In this document: positions 47,643 through 57,262 of the stretch, piece after piece | Position numbering within the stretch: position 1 is the stretch's first letter | Layout of the letters: every line of letters starts with the position of its first letter | Assembly (NCBI RefSeq): GCF_026262505.1 | Contig: NC_067204.1 | Coordinates: 5,985,797 to 6,049,796, forward strand | Reading direction: 5' to 3' | DNA: 64,000 bases | DNA from: Trichomonas vaginalis G3 | Lineage: Eukaryota > Parabasalia > Trichomonadida > Trichomonadidae | The notes under the pieces: model-generated | What the model was told of the DNA's origin: nothing | Databases searched by the model: none | The model's input: the letters and a program-made list of their open reading frames with translations, nothing else | Made by a program: the position numbers and the translations under genes

Positions 47643-49517
47643 ATGAACATCCTATTTTGTATTCCATTAGTCGCATCATGGATTTTTGGGACATGTCTGA
47701 TGAATTTCCTTCTGCATGGAAGGATAATTAGCCTTGTTATTCTTGCAGCTGGCTGTTCATTTGGAGAAATATTTTCGGCATGGATGTTCTTTATATTTTC
47801 ATTATGGTTTGAACCAGATATACTACATTGCATGATTCACAGTCTAACATTGGTTCTTTTCGCAGCTGTTTTTATGTATTTAACCCCAAAACAGTACCGC
47901 AAACTAGCTTTTCCAAACAAACCAGAGATACTTTTAGCGATTGTCATACCGTCAGTCTTTGTTTCGTTTTTAGAATATATTTCAGTCGCTTATAAAGAAA
48001 ATAATTTTCGAGGTGCAGCTTATGGCGATACGCCATTCCATATGAACATTATTTCATCATTTGCATTCGGTTGCAACAAAAATAGAAAGCGTTTATTTCA
48101 AATTACAGCTCCATTTTTTGCAGGCGAAATTTTAGCTTATCCAATCATACCAAATTTCTACTCATCAGTTTTCATTACAGGGTTCAACGCAAACTTTCAT
48201 CAGAGTATCGTTTATCCATCATTAATTTTTATTTGGGCAATTTTTACTTTAATTGTTTGTACAACATACGCATTTACACGTTCAGTAGCAGCATGTGCAT
48301 TATCTCCTGTATTTTTCATTTTTATTGGAGGAACAGGATTTTTAAATTTATTCAAATTAAAAGGAAAATCCCTCTTTTACACAGACTTCGTTCATGTACT
48401 TGGCAATGGAAAATACGGTACTTTCTTCCATTCTTTAATTCACGTAATATTACCTCAAAGAGCCTCTTTATTTGCTCTTCCTATTTGTTGGTCGGTCATT
48501 TATATCTTGAGTATGATGAAATCACAGCTCGATATCAAAGCTTTTATTGCAATTGGCATTTTAGTTAGTTCATTACCACAAGTTCAAGGCCATGCGTTAA
48601 TTGCTTTATTCGAATTTGGTGTATGTTATGCAGTTATACGATTCCCATGGAAAGATCTTTCAAAAGCCAAATATGTAATATTAAATTATTTGGTTATGTG
48701 TTTCTTTGGCCTTTCACTCGGTTTATTCCAATTGAAACCATATATGGGAAGGGTTCAAAAGAAATTTATGAGATTTGAACCAGTTTGGGTCGAATCTGGA
48801 AGACAATTTAATTTCTTTTCATTTTGGTGGCTTGGATTAGGCTGTTTTGGTGTTATTGCACTTGCAAATGGTGTAGTTATACTATCATTAAGGCAATTTA
48901 AAATATATTTCCCTTCATTATTTGTATTTTATCTTTCAAACGTCATTGTTTACCAGCCGTGGAACTTAGATAACACCAAAGTCTTCTATGCAGCATTTAT
49001 TCCACTTGCTCTGCCTGTTGTCTCCAACTTTTTCGTTTATATTTATAATCATTTCAGAAAAAAGTCACTTATTGTATTAATTCCTTTATTTTTAGGTACA
49101 ACATTCTCAGGATTACTTGCTGTAAGAATGTGTCTCGTTGAATCCTATAATGTTTGGCCAGATTTCAAGAAAGATATGGAATTTGCAAATTGGATCAAGA
49201 AAAACACTCCATATAATGCGACATTTGTCACAGATACATGGCATGGAAATCCTGTTTCAACGTTAGCAGGGAGACAGTTGCTTTATGGATATCTCGGATG
49301 GATTTCTTCACATGGAATTGATTACACAGCAAGATATAATGCTTTGAGTAAATACAAGAGTAACAAGAATAATGTGAAATTGCTGGATAATTTTGATGTG
49401 ACATATTACGTTGAAACACCAAAAGAAAAGCCAATTACACCTTATGAAGAGCATTGGAAACAGATTTATAAATTTGAAAACTATAAAGTATATAAAAGGA
49501 TTAATAAAACGACTTAA
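47643..49517 (+). CDS. Polytopic GT-C-like membrane protein
   Basis: 624 residues with about 12-13 hydrophobic helices from residue 3 to ~500, then a soluble C-terminal domain of ~120 residues. The loop after the third helix group has A-Y-G-D-T-P-F-H (about 126-133), the kind of acidic motif in the first long luminal loop of GT-C glycosyltransferases, which use dolichol-linked sugars in the ER. The C-terminal part (N-W-I-K-K-N-T-P, T-D-T-W-H-G-N-P, L-A-G-R-Q-L-L-Y-G-Y-L-G-W) also resembles the luminal domains of such enzymes, where W-I-K-K-N-T-P is common. The sugar and acceptor are unknown. It looks whole. Confidence 0.6.
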   Translation: MNILFCIPLVASWIFGTCLMNFLLHGRIISLVILAAGCSFGEIFSAWMFFIFSLWFEPDILHCMIHSLTLVLFAAVFMYLTPKQYRKLAFPNKPEILLAIVIPSVFVSFLEYISVAYKENNFRGAAYGDTPFHMNIISSFAFGCNKNRKRLFQITAPFFAGEILAYPIIPNFYSSVFITGFNANFHQSIVYPSLIFIWAIFTLIVCTTYAFTRSVAACALSPVFFIFIGGTGFLNLFKLKGKSLFYTDFVHVLGNGKYGTFFHSLIHVILPQRASLFALPICWSVIYILSMMKSQLDIKAFIAIGILVSSLPQVQGHALIALFEFGVCYAVIRFPWKDLSKAKYVILNYLVMCFFGLSLGLFQLKPYMGRVQKKFMRFEPVWVESGRQFNFFSFWWLGLGCFGVIALANGVVILSLRQFKIYFPSLFVFYLSNVIVYQPWNLDNTKVFYAAFIPLALPVVSNFFVYIYNHFRKKSLIVLIPLFLGTTFSGLLAVRMCLVESYNVWPDFKKDMEFANWIKKNTPYNATFVTDTWHGNPVSTLAGRQLLYGYLGWISSHGIDYTARYNALSKYKSNKNNVKLLDNFDVTYYVETPKEKPITPYEEHWKQIYKFENYKVYKRINKTT

Positions 49518-50030
49518 GCGTGTTCTTTGTTATTGTATATATATATTTGTTATGTAGTAAAGTATTTTAGTTTTAATTTTTCTTAATTATTTGATAGTTA
49601 CACGATATAATATCATTCATTAGGCTCAATTAGGAATTTCGTCCTGAGCAAAAGGAGTTTTATAAAAGCCATTTAATAAGGTAAGTCCGAGATTGACCTG
49701 CTTTATATTCATTTCCAAAATCTCATTTTGAATATAGAAAAGGAAAAGAATATTGAACTTTAAAAGCACAAATACTACGTAGATTGAATGTAACATAATC
49801 GTTTCTATGAGTTTTTTTCCCCAATTGTTGGAAAATCATAAATTATTAAAAAAAAGTTTACATGGAAATATGTAGCGGAACCAAAATCATCAGCACAGGG
49901 GCACCAATAAGAGCAGCTACAGCCCATTCCACCAGTTTAATTTAACTAACCGAATTTTTTAGTATTTAAAAATTATTCCACTTATAGAATCAGTTGTAAC
50001 ATACAGGTTTTACATTGGATTATAAAGCGA
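49518..50030. other. Intergenic between convergent genes
   Basis: Mostly AT-rich. At about 49875-49940 the minus strand reads as a short hydrophobic run (V-E-W-A-V-A-A-L-I-G-A-P-V-L-M-I-L-V-P-L) in more GC-rich DNA, which may be a stray gene fragment. Nothing else is supported. Confidence 0.4.
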
Positions 50031-50166
50031 TTATTTAAGGGTGCACTTACACCCCTATGACACAGCCTTCAATTTATATGTTTAAGGTTAATTTTCAATG
50101 ACTCTTCACGCCAGTTGTCAAAAATTTGAATTAAAGTCAAATGGGCGTGAGTGCAGCCTTAAATAA
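50031..50166. mobile_element. 136-bp MITE-like element
   Basis: Terminal inverted repeats TTATTTAAGGGTGCACTTAC + ACCC and the mirror of GGGC + GTGAGTGCAGCCTTAAATAA match at 21 of 24 positions. If TA is the duplicated target, the element proper is TTTAAGG ... CCTTAAA, as expected for a mariner/Tc1-type MITE. It has no coding capacity. It lies 10 bp beyond the stop of the ankyrin gene, so it may provide its 3' flank. The transposase source is unknown. Confidence 0.65.
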
Positions 50167-50176
50167 TAGTAAAAGT

Positions 50177-52063
50177 TCAATTATCTTTATTCCTAATGAA
50201 AAACAATATCGAAACTATCAGAAAAAGAAATATTAGCATCTTATGGAAGAACATATTTGTTATTGCACCATGTGAAAGAAGAACCTTAGTTGTTCCTTTA
50301 CTATTACGATTTAGTGCAATATGAAGAGCTGTTTCCCCATTGTTATCTTTTTCATCAATATTTGCACCATGTGAAAGAAGAACCTTAGCTGTTTCTTTAC
50401 TATTACGATTTGCTGCAATATGAAGAGCAGTTGATCCATTATTATCTTTTTCATCAATATTTGCACCATGTGAAAGAAGAACCTTAGTTGTTTCTTTACT
50501 ATTACGATTTGCTGCCTTATGAAGAGCAGTTTCCTCCATGCCATCTTTTACATTAATATTTGCACCATGTGAAAGAAGAACTTCAATTGTTTCTTTACTA
50601 TTACGATATACTGCCTTATGAAGAGCTGTTTCCCCATTGTTATCTTTTTCATTAATATTTACACCGTGTGAAAGAAGAACTTCGGCTAATTCTTTATAAT
50701 TACAATATGCTGCAATATGAAGAGCAGTTGATCCATTGTTATCTTTTTCATCAATATTTACACCGTGTGAAAGAAGAACCTTAGTTGTTTCTTTACTATT
50801 ACGATTTAGTGTAATATGAAGAGCAGTTTCCCCATTGTTATCTTTTTCATTGATATTTGCACCATGTGAAAGAAGAACTTCAGCTAATTCTTTATAATTA
50901 CAATATGCTGCAATATGAAGAGCAGTTTTCCCATTGTTATTTTTTTCATTGATATTTGCACCATGTGAAAGAAGAACCTTAGTTGTTTCTTTACTATTAC
51001 GATTTGCTGCCTTATGAAGAGCAGTTTCCTCCATGCCATCTTTTACATTAATATTTGCACCATGAGAAAGAAGAATCTCAACCACTTCTTTATTGTTTCT
51101 CTGCGCTGCAATATGAAGAGCAGTTAATATATATTCACGTTTTTCATTGATATTTGCACCATTTGAAAGGAAGTATTCACAAAGAGATGGAATATTAAAC
51201 ATTGCTGAATTTACAAAGCATTTGCTAATATCATTAGTTTGATCGAAATAAACTAAAAATGATTCAAGATTTTTATGTTCTCCGCAATCAAATAAGTTGA
51301 TCTCTAAATTGTATTCATTCATTAAAAATGTAACAAAATCAATGTTGTGCGATATAATTGCATATGCCATGCAATATTTATCTGGTGTTTGATATTTCAA
51401 ACATTCACTCATGATCTCTGGATTTCCTCTTAAAAATGAAAATTGAAGACAAGTATTAGTTATTTGAGAATGAAATTTCGTTCTTAATAACTTGAAACAG
51501 TCAACTGCTCCATGATAACAACATAATTCAAGTAATGAATATCCGTCTGTACAATATGGATATAAATCGCTTTTAAGTTTTTGATCTTTATTAAATTCAT
51601 CTCTTTCTGTGAATGAAATGAATATTTCTTTGTCGTCATTCATAATTGCTCTGTAAATTGAATTTTCTTTATGAATATCCAGATTTTCTAATATAATTTC
51701 TTCGATACTATAAGATTCGTATAATCTAATTCTATATTCTTTGAAAAATAGTAAGTATGAAATAATATTGACATTTTCGACCTTTTTAACCTGATAATTA
51801 TCAAATATGAGTTTTGCAAGAAATAAATATGACTTTGTATAGCGATTATTATACCGGATGATATTTAAAATGTCTTTCATAACACTTGTAGCGAGATATT
51901 TCTTTGAATCAATCAACTCTGTATTTATCATTTTGTAAATTGAGTGTAATTCTTCTTTGTTTTCCGTTTTAAGCTGGTACAATGCATGATATGAATTGAT
52001 ATAATATTTATATTTACTTCGCAATTCGCTATATTTATCAGGTTGAATGTTCTGATCGGACAT
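50177..52063 (-). CDS. Ankyrin repeat protein of the trichomonad MSDQ family, C-terminal anchor
   Basis: 628 residues. The N-terminal ~290 form the helical region typical of the very large T. vaginalis ankyrin family (MSDQNIQPDKYSELRSK start; DUF3447-like part). Nine full 33-residue ankyrin repeats follow (T-A-L-H-x-A-A ... L-L-S-H-G-A-N-I-N-x-K-D), after a weaker one at S-L-C-E-Y-F-L-S-N-G-A-N-I-N. The repeats are almost identical to each other and fall into a few types that alternate, which shows recent duplication inside the gene. The end has a hydrophobic tail helix (M-L-I-F-L-F-L-I-V-S-I-L-F-F-I-R) that could anchor it in a membrane. I chose the ATG giving MSDQ (52063), the family start; another ATG lies seven codons upstream. 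Confidence 0.85.
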   Translation of the reverse strand: MSDQNIQPDKYSELRSKYKYYINSYHALYQLKTENKEELHSIYKMINTELIDSKKYLATSVMKDILNIIRYNNRYTKSYLFLAKLIFDNYQVKKVENVNIISYLLFFKEYRIRLYESYSIEEIILENLDIHKENSIYRAIMNDDKEIFISFTERDEFNKDQKLKSDLYPYCTDGYSLLELCCYHGAVDCFKLLRTKFHSQITNTCLQFSFLRGNPEIMSECLKYQTPDKYCMAYAIISHNIDFVTFLMNEYNLEINLFDCGEHKNLESFLVYFDQTNDISKCFVNSAMFNIPSLCEYFLSNGANINEKREYILTALHIAAQRNNKEVVEILLSHGANINVKDGMEETALHKAANRNSKETTKVLLSHGANINEKNNNGKTALHIAAYCNYKELAEVLLSHGANINEKDNNGETALHITLNRNSKETTKVLLSHGVNIDEKDNNGSTALHIAAYCNYKELAEVLLSHGVNINEKDNNGETALHKAVYRNSKETIEVLLSHGANINVKDGMEETALHKAANRNSKETTKVLLSHGANIDEKDNNGSTALHIAANRNSKETAKVLLSHGANIDEKDNNGETALHIALNRNSKGTTKVLLSHGAITNMFFHKMLIFLFLIVSILFFIRNKDN

Positions 52064-52380
52064 GAAAATAATTGCCATGTACATTATCCTTTAAATTCAT
52101 TAGAAGAAAAAATGCAATGTTATACATGTGGGATGTAATTATAAGAAATATTTCGGATACAATTTATGAATAGTAGTATATGTTGAAGGGTTGTGTGACT
52201 TTTTTTGTAAACGTAAGAATTCATACAATATTGAACGATTTTGTATCATTTTTTTTAACATATGAAGTAAAAAATGTATGATTCTTACGGTTTTTATTCT
52301 TACGTTTTTGAATAAATCAAGATTTAAAAAATTTTCAAAATTGTAAGACATTTACACTCAACCCATACATAATAACATTA
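52064..52380. other. Intergenic with a short inverted repeat
   Basis: CGTAAGAATTCATAC (about 52211) and GTATGATTCTTACG (about 52275) are imperfect inverted copies ~50 bp apart, flanked by further TTCTTACG words. It could be a small MITE or the outer end of element 3. No gene is supported. Confidence 0.45.
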
Positions 52381-52403
52381 ATTTTAAAAGAAGCTATATA
52401 TAG

Positions 52404-52475
52404 ATGATGTCAGATATTCCACAATTAATTAAACCGATTTTAAAAATAAAGATTGAGTTCAACATTGAACTTTAA
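52404..52475 (+). pseudogene. Stub of the MSDIP gene family
   Basis: The first ~10 codons (M-M-S-D-I-P-Q-L-I-K) and ~40 bp upstream match the start of the gene at 33412-33972. The remainder is only a short stub; broken. Its later bases (AAACCGATTTTAAAAATAAA) recur inverted at 52803-52822, so the stub faces a rearranged neighbour. Confidence 0.5.
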
Positions 52476-52479
52476 GAAA

Positions 52480-52824
52480 CTAATGATTATTTGAATTTAT
52501 GAAATCAATTATTTGATTCATTCTTTCTTCAATAATTTCTATTCTTTTTGTTAAATCATCAATTTTCATTAATGAGGTGATTCTTGATTGAGGAATAGAT
52601 TTCAAACTAACCACTCCTTTTATTTTTGAAATTTTGAATCCATCAACTTTAAACATTTTATTCAATTTACACGTTGTCAATTCTTCAAATAATTTTTTAT
52701 TATTAGCATAATAGTCATTAAATTCTTCAACAGATGAAAAAATTTTTATTTCAGTAATTGGTTTAACAACGTTTATTTTTTGTTGAACATTTTCACTTTC
52801 ATTTATTTTTAAAATCGGTTTCAT
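52480..52824 (-). CDS. Unknown element protein with C-terminal coiled coil, 114 aa
   Basis: Not recognised. The first ~25 residues are polar; the middle has E-I-K-I-F-S-S-V-E-E-F-N-D-Y-Y-A-N-N-K-K-L-F-E-E-L, and the end (L-T-K-R-I-E-I-I-E-E-R-M-N-Q-I-I-D-F-I) is a clear heptad coiled coil. Its first codons are the inverted partner of the MSDIP stub. The frame is open from its ATG. It diverges from the amphipathic small protein at 52891. It may act as an oligomer; the function is unknown. Confidence 0.5.
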   Translation of the reverse strand: MKPILKINESENVQQKINVVKPITEIKIFSSVEEFNDYYANNKKLFEELTTCKLNKMFKVDGFKISKIKGVVSLKSIPQSRITSLMKIDDLTKRIEIIEERMNQIIDFINSNNH

Positions 52825-52890
52825 TTATCATTAAATAAAAATTAGAATATAAGTGATGAAATATATTTTTTAATTAATATTAAATCAGAA

Positions 52891-53127
52891 ATGGCTGCAG
52901 GATTCTTTAAAAAATTATGGGAGGGAATTAAGAAAGCTGCGGGTTGGGTTCATCAAAAGATTATTAAACCCATTGCAAACTTTTTGGCACCAGTAGCGAA
53001 AACGGCAGGAACTATCATAGGTGGAGTATTAGGTACAAAAGCAGGTAATCCGGCAATGGGAGCACAAGCAGGTAACGCAATTGGTGGAATAGCTGAAGGA
53101 ATACTTAATAAAATAGGAGGTAGATAG
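52891..53127 (+). CDS. Amphipathic glycine-rich small protein (membrane-lytic peptide candidate)
   Basis: 78 residues. The start M-A-A-G-F-F-K-K-L-W-E-G-I-K-K-A-A-G-W should form a cationic amphipathic helix. A second basic helix (H-Q-K-I-I-K-P-I-A-N-F-L) is followed by a G/A-rich hydrophobic run (A-G-T-I-I-G-G-V-L-G-T-K-A-G-N-P-A-M-G-A-Q-A in two parts). This layout is like small capsid proteins that disrupt membranes on entry (adenovirus protein VI is the classic case, by role rather than sequence). It lies ~300 bp before the capsid gene. A paralogous start is found at 53152-53367 on the other strand. It looks whole. Confidence 0.6.
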   Translation: MAAGFFKKLWEGIKKAAGWVHQKIIKPIANFLAPVAKTAGTIIGGVLGTKAGNPAMGAQAGNAIGGIAEGILNKIGGR

Positions 53128-53151
53128 TGGAAAAATAAATAAATATTATTT

Positions 53152-53367
53152 TTATCTTAGTATCGGTTGAAGTCTTTGATAAACTTTTTCTCCTTTATTT
53201 AATATTTCTCTTATTGGGGCGGCTTTTGGTGTTATTGATTCAGCAACGTCACTAATTACTTCTTTATTCTTAAATATCCAATTTGCTCCTTTCTTCATTG
53301 TTTCCCAAACTTTATGCGCTCCTCTTTTTACTTTATCCCACAGTTTCTTAAATATACCTGCAGCCAT
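53152..53367 (-). CDS. Amphipathic small protein, paralogue of 52891
   Basis: 71 residues starting M-A-A-G-I-F-K-K-L-W-D-K-V-K-R-G-A-H-K, the same opening as the gene at 52891, but with a different rest (E-T-M-K-K-G-A-N-W-I-F, then a helix with I-R-E-I-L-N-K-G-E-K-V-Y-Q-R-L). It is basic overall and has no G/A-rich run. The two genes converge with 24 bp between them. It looks whole. The shared N-terminal helix points to a common function, perhaps membrane contact or binding the inside of the capsid. Confidence 0.55.
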   Translation of the reverse strand: MAAGIFKKLWDKVKRGAHKVWETMKKGANWIFKNKEVISDVAESITPKAAPIREILNKGEKVYQRLQPILR

Positions 53368-53950
53368 AGTTGATTATTTCATTAAAATTAAAAATTCATT
53401 TTCATCTTTTAATTTTGATTTTTTATTTAATAATAAATGACGACTAACTATTTGGTGCCAAACACTAAACCAATTAATGGAAATGTGTTTCATTCATTCG
53501 AAAAGATAAATGAAATATTCGCGAAGAATGATGGTAGAAGATATTATAGAGAACTTGAAAGTTCATGCTATGACTCTGATACTCCATATTTTGATGATAA
53601 ACAAACTCATTTAAGAATTACAAATCCAGCTCATGATGTGAACCAATTAGGTGACACATATATTAAACGCAAAGTTAAAGCAACTCTAGTTTCAAATAAA
53701 GCTTTCACATGTGATGCCGCTTTTAAATGCATGCGTTTATTCGTTGGTTACAAATCATCAAATCAAAGCTTTAAACAATTAGAAGTAGAAACCGAAAGAG
53801 GTGATGCCGGTTATCTTCAAATGGATTGCGCCCGTGAATCTTTCGCATTCGCAACATATAAACCAAAATCAGAAAGGAAAGTTAAAAAGTTTGTTCATTC
53901 GTTATATAATAATGTTCAAAAATATGATAACTCAGTATGTGGTAAATATA

Positions 53951-55248
53951 GGGTGTCCAAAGGTGCGTTTAGCACAGCGCTCTATATGAGACTATTAAAG
54001 GAGATATATGCTGATTATAAATATATAATAAAAAATATGAATATATGTATATGATGAGTAAGTTGTATTTTGGCGCCATGCCGGGATATAAAATGAATTT
54101 TGAGACAAGAGGCGGTTTCGCGGGAAATTTTGGCGGGATTTTTTTCATTTTTTTAATGAATCATAAAGAAAACATCCTCGCTCTTGCAAAAAAATGCAAA
54201 GACTGTAAAAAATCTACGAGACATTGGTAAAATGCTTCGGTATGGATGCTCCTAGCTATTCCACTGTAACGTATCATGTTAGGATGTATCACTTCATGAA
54301 CAAAAAGGCGCCCATCATAAAAATTGACAAAAAATCGCCGGATCAAAGAAAAATCAAAGCAATTCTTCAAGCGCTAGATGAAGACCCAAGAGCATCACTC
54401 AGAAGGATAGAGGAGATGACAAAGATACCACGTACAACAGTCATTATTATCTGCACAATTATTTGAACTACAAAACTAGCGTATACACGTTGGGTTCCGC
54501 ACAACCTTAATTCAGTTCAAAAAAATCTAGAGTCCAATCTTCGAAAGAGCTCCTCTCTATATTGGGTGCGTATCAATCAAAGAAGTTTCGCTTTTTAGTA
54601 ACAGGGGACGAGTCTTGGTTTCAATATGCAACAGAAACCAAAATCAGTGGATCCCGAAGGATGAAAATCCGCAAACATTCCCGAAGAAAAAAATTGACAC
54701 ACCAATGATGATGTTGTCGGTTTTTTGGGGCGTGAATGGCATCATCGCAATTGATATTCTTCAAAAACCTAATACGATGAATGCTCAGTATCTAATTGAC
54801 AATGTTCTTACTCAAATTATCAATTCTGATGAGTTTGAGAAATCCAAACAACAAAAACAAAAGTTTGCAATTCATTTTGATAATTCAAGAGTTCACAAAA
54901 GTCATAAGGTAATGAATTACTTGGTGGAAAACAATGTCAAAGTTGTTCCAAACCCAATTTATTCACCTGATATTGTACCCTCTGACTTTTATTTATTCGG
55001 CACGCTAAAAAAGAGAGCTGAAGGACGCGAATTCGCGAGTCCAGATGATCTTGAAAATTTTGTAAGAGAGCAATTTGAGCAATTTTCTCATGATGATTTA
55101 AAGCGTGTCTTTGAAGCCTGGATCGATCGCTGCGAACGCGTGATTGAATCCAATGGTGATTATATTTAAATAAACTTTATATATATGTAACTTGTTTATT
55201 TCTATTCGCAGTATTCAGGTTTGTGCTAAACACACCTTTGGACACCCT
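53951..55248 (+). mobile_element. Mariner element, Tvmar1-like
   Basis: 1298 bp with terminal inverted repeats GGGTGTCCAAAGGTG(C/T)GTTT + AGCACA (26 bp, one difference) and TA on both sides (53949-53950, 55249-55250). Length, ends and host fit Tvmar1, the known T. vaginalis mariner. It lies inside the capsid gene of element 3, so it arrived after that element. The transposase is defective. Confidence 0.9.
54150..55169 (+). pseudogene. Mariner transposase, defective
   Basis: D,D34D mariner transposase remnant. The N-terminal part has paired helix-turn-helix traces (S-Y-S-T-V-T-Y-H-V, later L-R-R-I-E-E-M-T-K-I-P-R-T-T-V). Catalytic positions are visible: V-T-G-D-E-S-W-F near 54600-54625, H-F-D-N-S-R-V-H near 54880, and Y-S-P-D-I-V-P-S-D-F near 54960, with 34 residues between the last two Asp. 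The C-terminal part is open from about 54615 to the stop at 55169. The N-terminal and C-terminal halves lie in different reading frames with at least two shifts, so no active enzyme is expected; the ends are intact and could still be moved in trans. Confidence 0.88.
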
Positions 55249-56404
55249 ATATATTGACCCTTCAGAAGTTTTCAAGAAAGCAAATGAAGAAGTTGATATC
55301 ACTTTTGATATGATTATTCCGGTAAATGATTTGTTAGCATTTCAGGCGTTCGATGATTATCCTAAATCATTTGGTGATATCATTCTTAAATATTATGTTT
55401 TCAGGGATACTTTAGTATTTTGTCAGGTTGACCCGTTAAGAGTTGCTGATTTACAAAATTACGTTTATGAAAAGATAACTGATGAAAATTATGAAAAGAT
55501 TATGAATCATGTTTATAAATATGATCGCAAATTCCAACAAATCGGACTTCCTGCCAAATTAATTACAAGCTTAGCCGCTACATCCGCTGACGCAACAGTT
55601 GATGACGTTATTATTTCATGCACAAAGATGGAAGTTTTAGAGGATAAATGCATTACACCAGGATACGGTTTAATTGAAGAATCAATTAAAGCAATACCAC
55701 GTTTATTCAGTAAGGAAGATCCATTCATGATTCCAGCTCAACATATTGACGTTCGTTCACTAAATGGAGGATGCATCACTCCTGAAGGTATCAGCTCAGA
55801 TTTCTCATACGCTCTTCATAATGTTACAGATGTTGTGTTAGCATTTCCGAAGAATGCAATGCAAAGAACAGTTTTAGAAAATCCAATGCTTCGAGGTCTT
55901 CAGGTCACTATAGATTCCAGAAACTTCCCCGATCAAGCGATGACCACAGTGGGTGATATATTCTTTACACGTATGCTTCAAGCTTCTGATTTAGATGGAG
56001 TGAATGAATGCACAGAAGAATACGAGGACTCATTAACTAGACCACTGAATGCAGATGATGGCACGCCATTAACTAGAACATGGAAAGACCAAACTTCATT
56101 CTTATGCACTATCCCAGTTCAACGTGATGGAGCGGGTATATTCTTTGATGGATTAGAAACTTTCAACTCACAAGTTACAGTACAAATGAAAGCTTATCCA
56201 ATCATTCAGGGTGAAAATGACACTTACTGTTCAAAAGTGACAAATCCTCCTCAGGTTTGGTTTACTAGGACTACGTATTGGACATGGACACCGGATGAAG
56301 GTTTGAAATATCATCCAACAGGTACACCACCACAGTATAGAAGTTCATATGATGAAATATTGATGAATAGAAATGTTTAAAATTATAAATTTATTTTTGA
56401 TTAA

Positions 56405-57222
56405 ATGGATTTCAATTCTGAAGAATTAACAGATGTATATAATGCCTACATAGATGATATGATTAATGAAGCATTGAGTGATAATAGAAATGCTCTATCT
56501 AAGGAAAAATTAATGAAAATTCCATATTCTGAATGTTACTTAAATTCAATCACTGCAGCAATTGGTAAACAGAATAAAGGTAAAACATTAACGATATTAA
56601 AACAAATTATCATTATTGCTAACACTTCCCCCTATTCACATGTGTTAATTTATATCAACCGTTCAGGTTTCACCTTCAGATGATACATTTGAATCTTTAA
56701 AGCATTTAATCAAAATTCCAATTATTTATTTATCACAAGAAGAAGCAGAAGATTATTTAAAAAAACTTTTTAATGTATAAAGAATTATATAATACAATCA
56801 AGAAGCAAGGATTAGAGGATAAAATTATTAATAAACAAAGGGATGAATTATTTGAAACACTTTCTATTTCAAATTTTGATAGAGAATTTTTGCATTCACT
56901 AATTTTTCTAGATGATGCCGTGAAATCAAAACTAATAACTAATGAGAAATCATATTTTAATCAATTATTAACTCAATGTCGACACATTCAGTGTTCATTC
57001 TTCATGGCTGTTCAATACTTCAAAGCATTAAGCACAAACATTAAATCAAATCTATCAACACTTTTCATTTTCAGTGGGTTTAGTCGTCAACAGTTGAACG
57101 TTGTGCTTTATCAAGTGAATTTACCAATGAGCATTAATGAACTTTACACACAATATCAACAATTAGGTGAACATGGAAAAATAATAGTTGATTTAAATAA
57201 AGGTTCCATTAAATTTGATTAA
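56405..57222 (+). pseudogene. Genome-packaging ATPase (FtsK/HerA, A32-like), broken
   Basis: P-loop ATPase of the virus packaging type, which pumps DNA into the capsid. An N-terminal helix part precedes Walker A G-K-Q-N-K-G-K-T (about residue 59); Walker B appears as S-L-I-F-L-D-D-A, followed by a long segment with C-R-H-I-Q-C-S-F-F-M-A-V-Q-Y-F in place of sensor motif Q-x-x-x-x-x-P-x-x-x-R. It directly follows the capsid gene, the normal order in such elements, with TTTATTTTTGATTAA before its ATG. Broken, about one break. The family assignment is by motif and place. Confidence 0.75.
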
Positions 57223-57262
57223 CTTTTTATAATTAATTTTTATTTTTTATTTATAATTAAAC

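Larger units (their letters stand above)
53437..56380 (+). pseudogene. Major capsid protein candidate (second lineage), interrupted by a mariner
   Basis: Beta-rich coding region in the position of a major capsid gene, before a packaging ATPase. It starts M-T-T-N-Y-L-V-P-N-T-K-P. The later part has long beta stretches, among them V-V-L-A-F-P-K-N-A-M-Q-R-T-V (with N-P-M-L-R-G-L-Q-V-T-I-D soon after) and F-N-S-Q-V-T-V-Q-M-K-A-Y-P-I, which resembles the F-P-R-x-x-Q-x-T-V ... N-P-x-L ... L-Q-L-x-I pattern of some adeno/polinton-type double-jelly-roll capsid proteins. It is not similar by eye to the capsid protein at 10831-12405. A mariner at 53951-55248 interrupts it; apart from that insertion the region looks open. 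Confidence 0.65.

Noticed and set aside
52139-52351. Minus-strand 70-codon frame between the ankyrin gene and element 3
   Set aside because: Overlaps a short inverted repeat, has no recognisable domain and a low-complexity translation.
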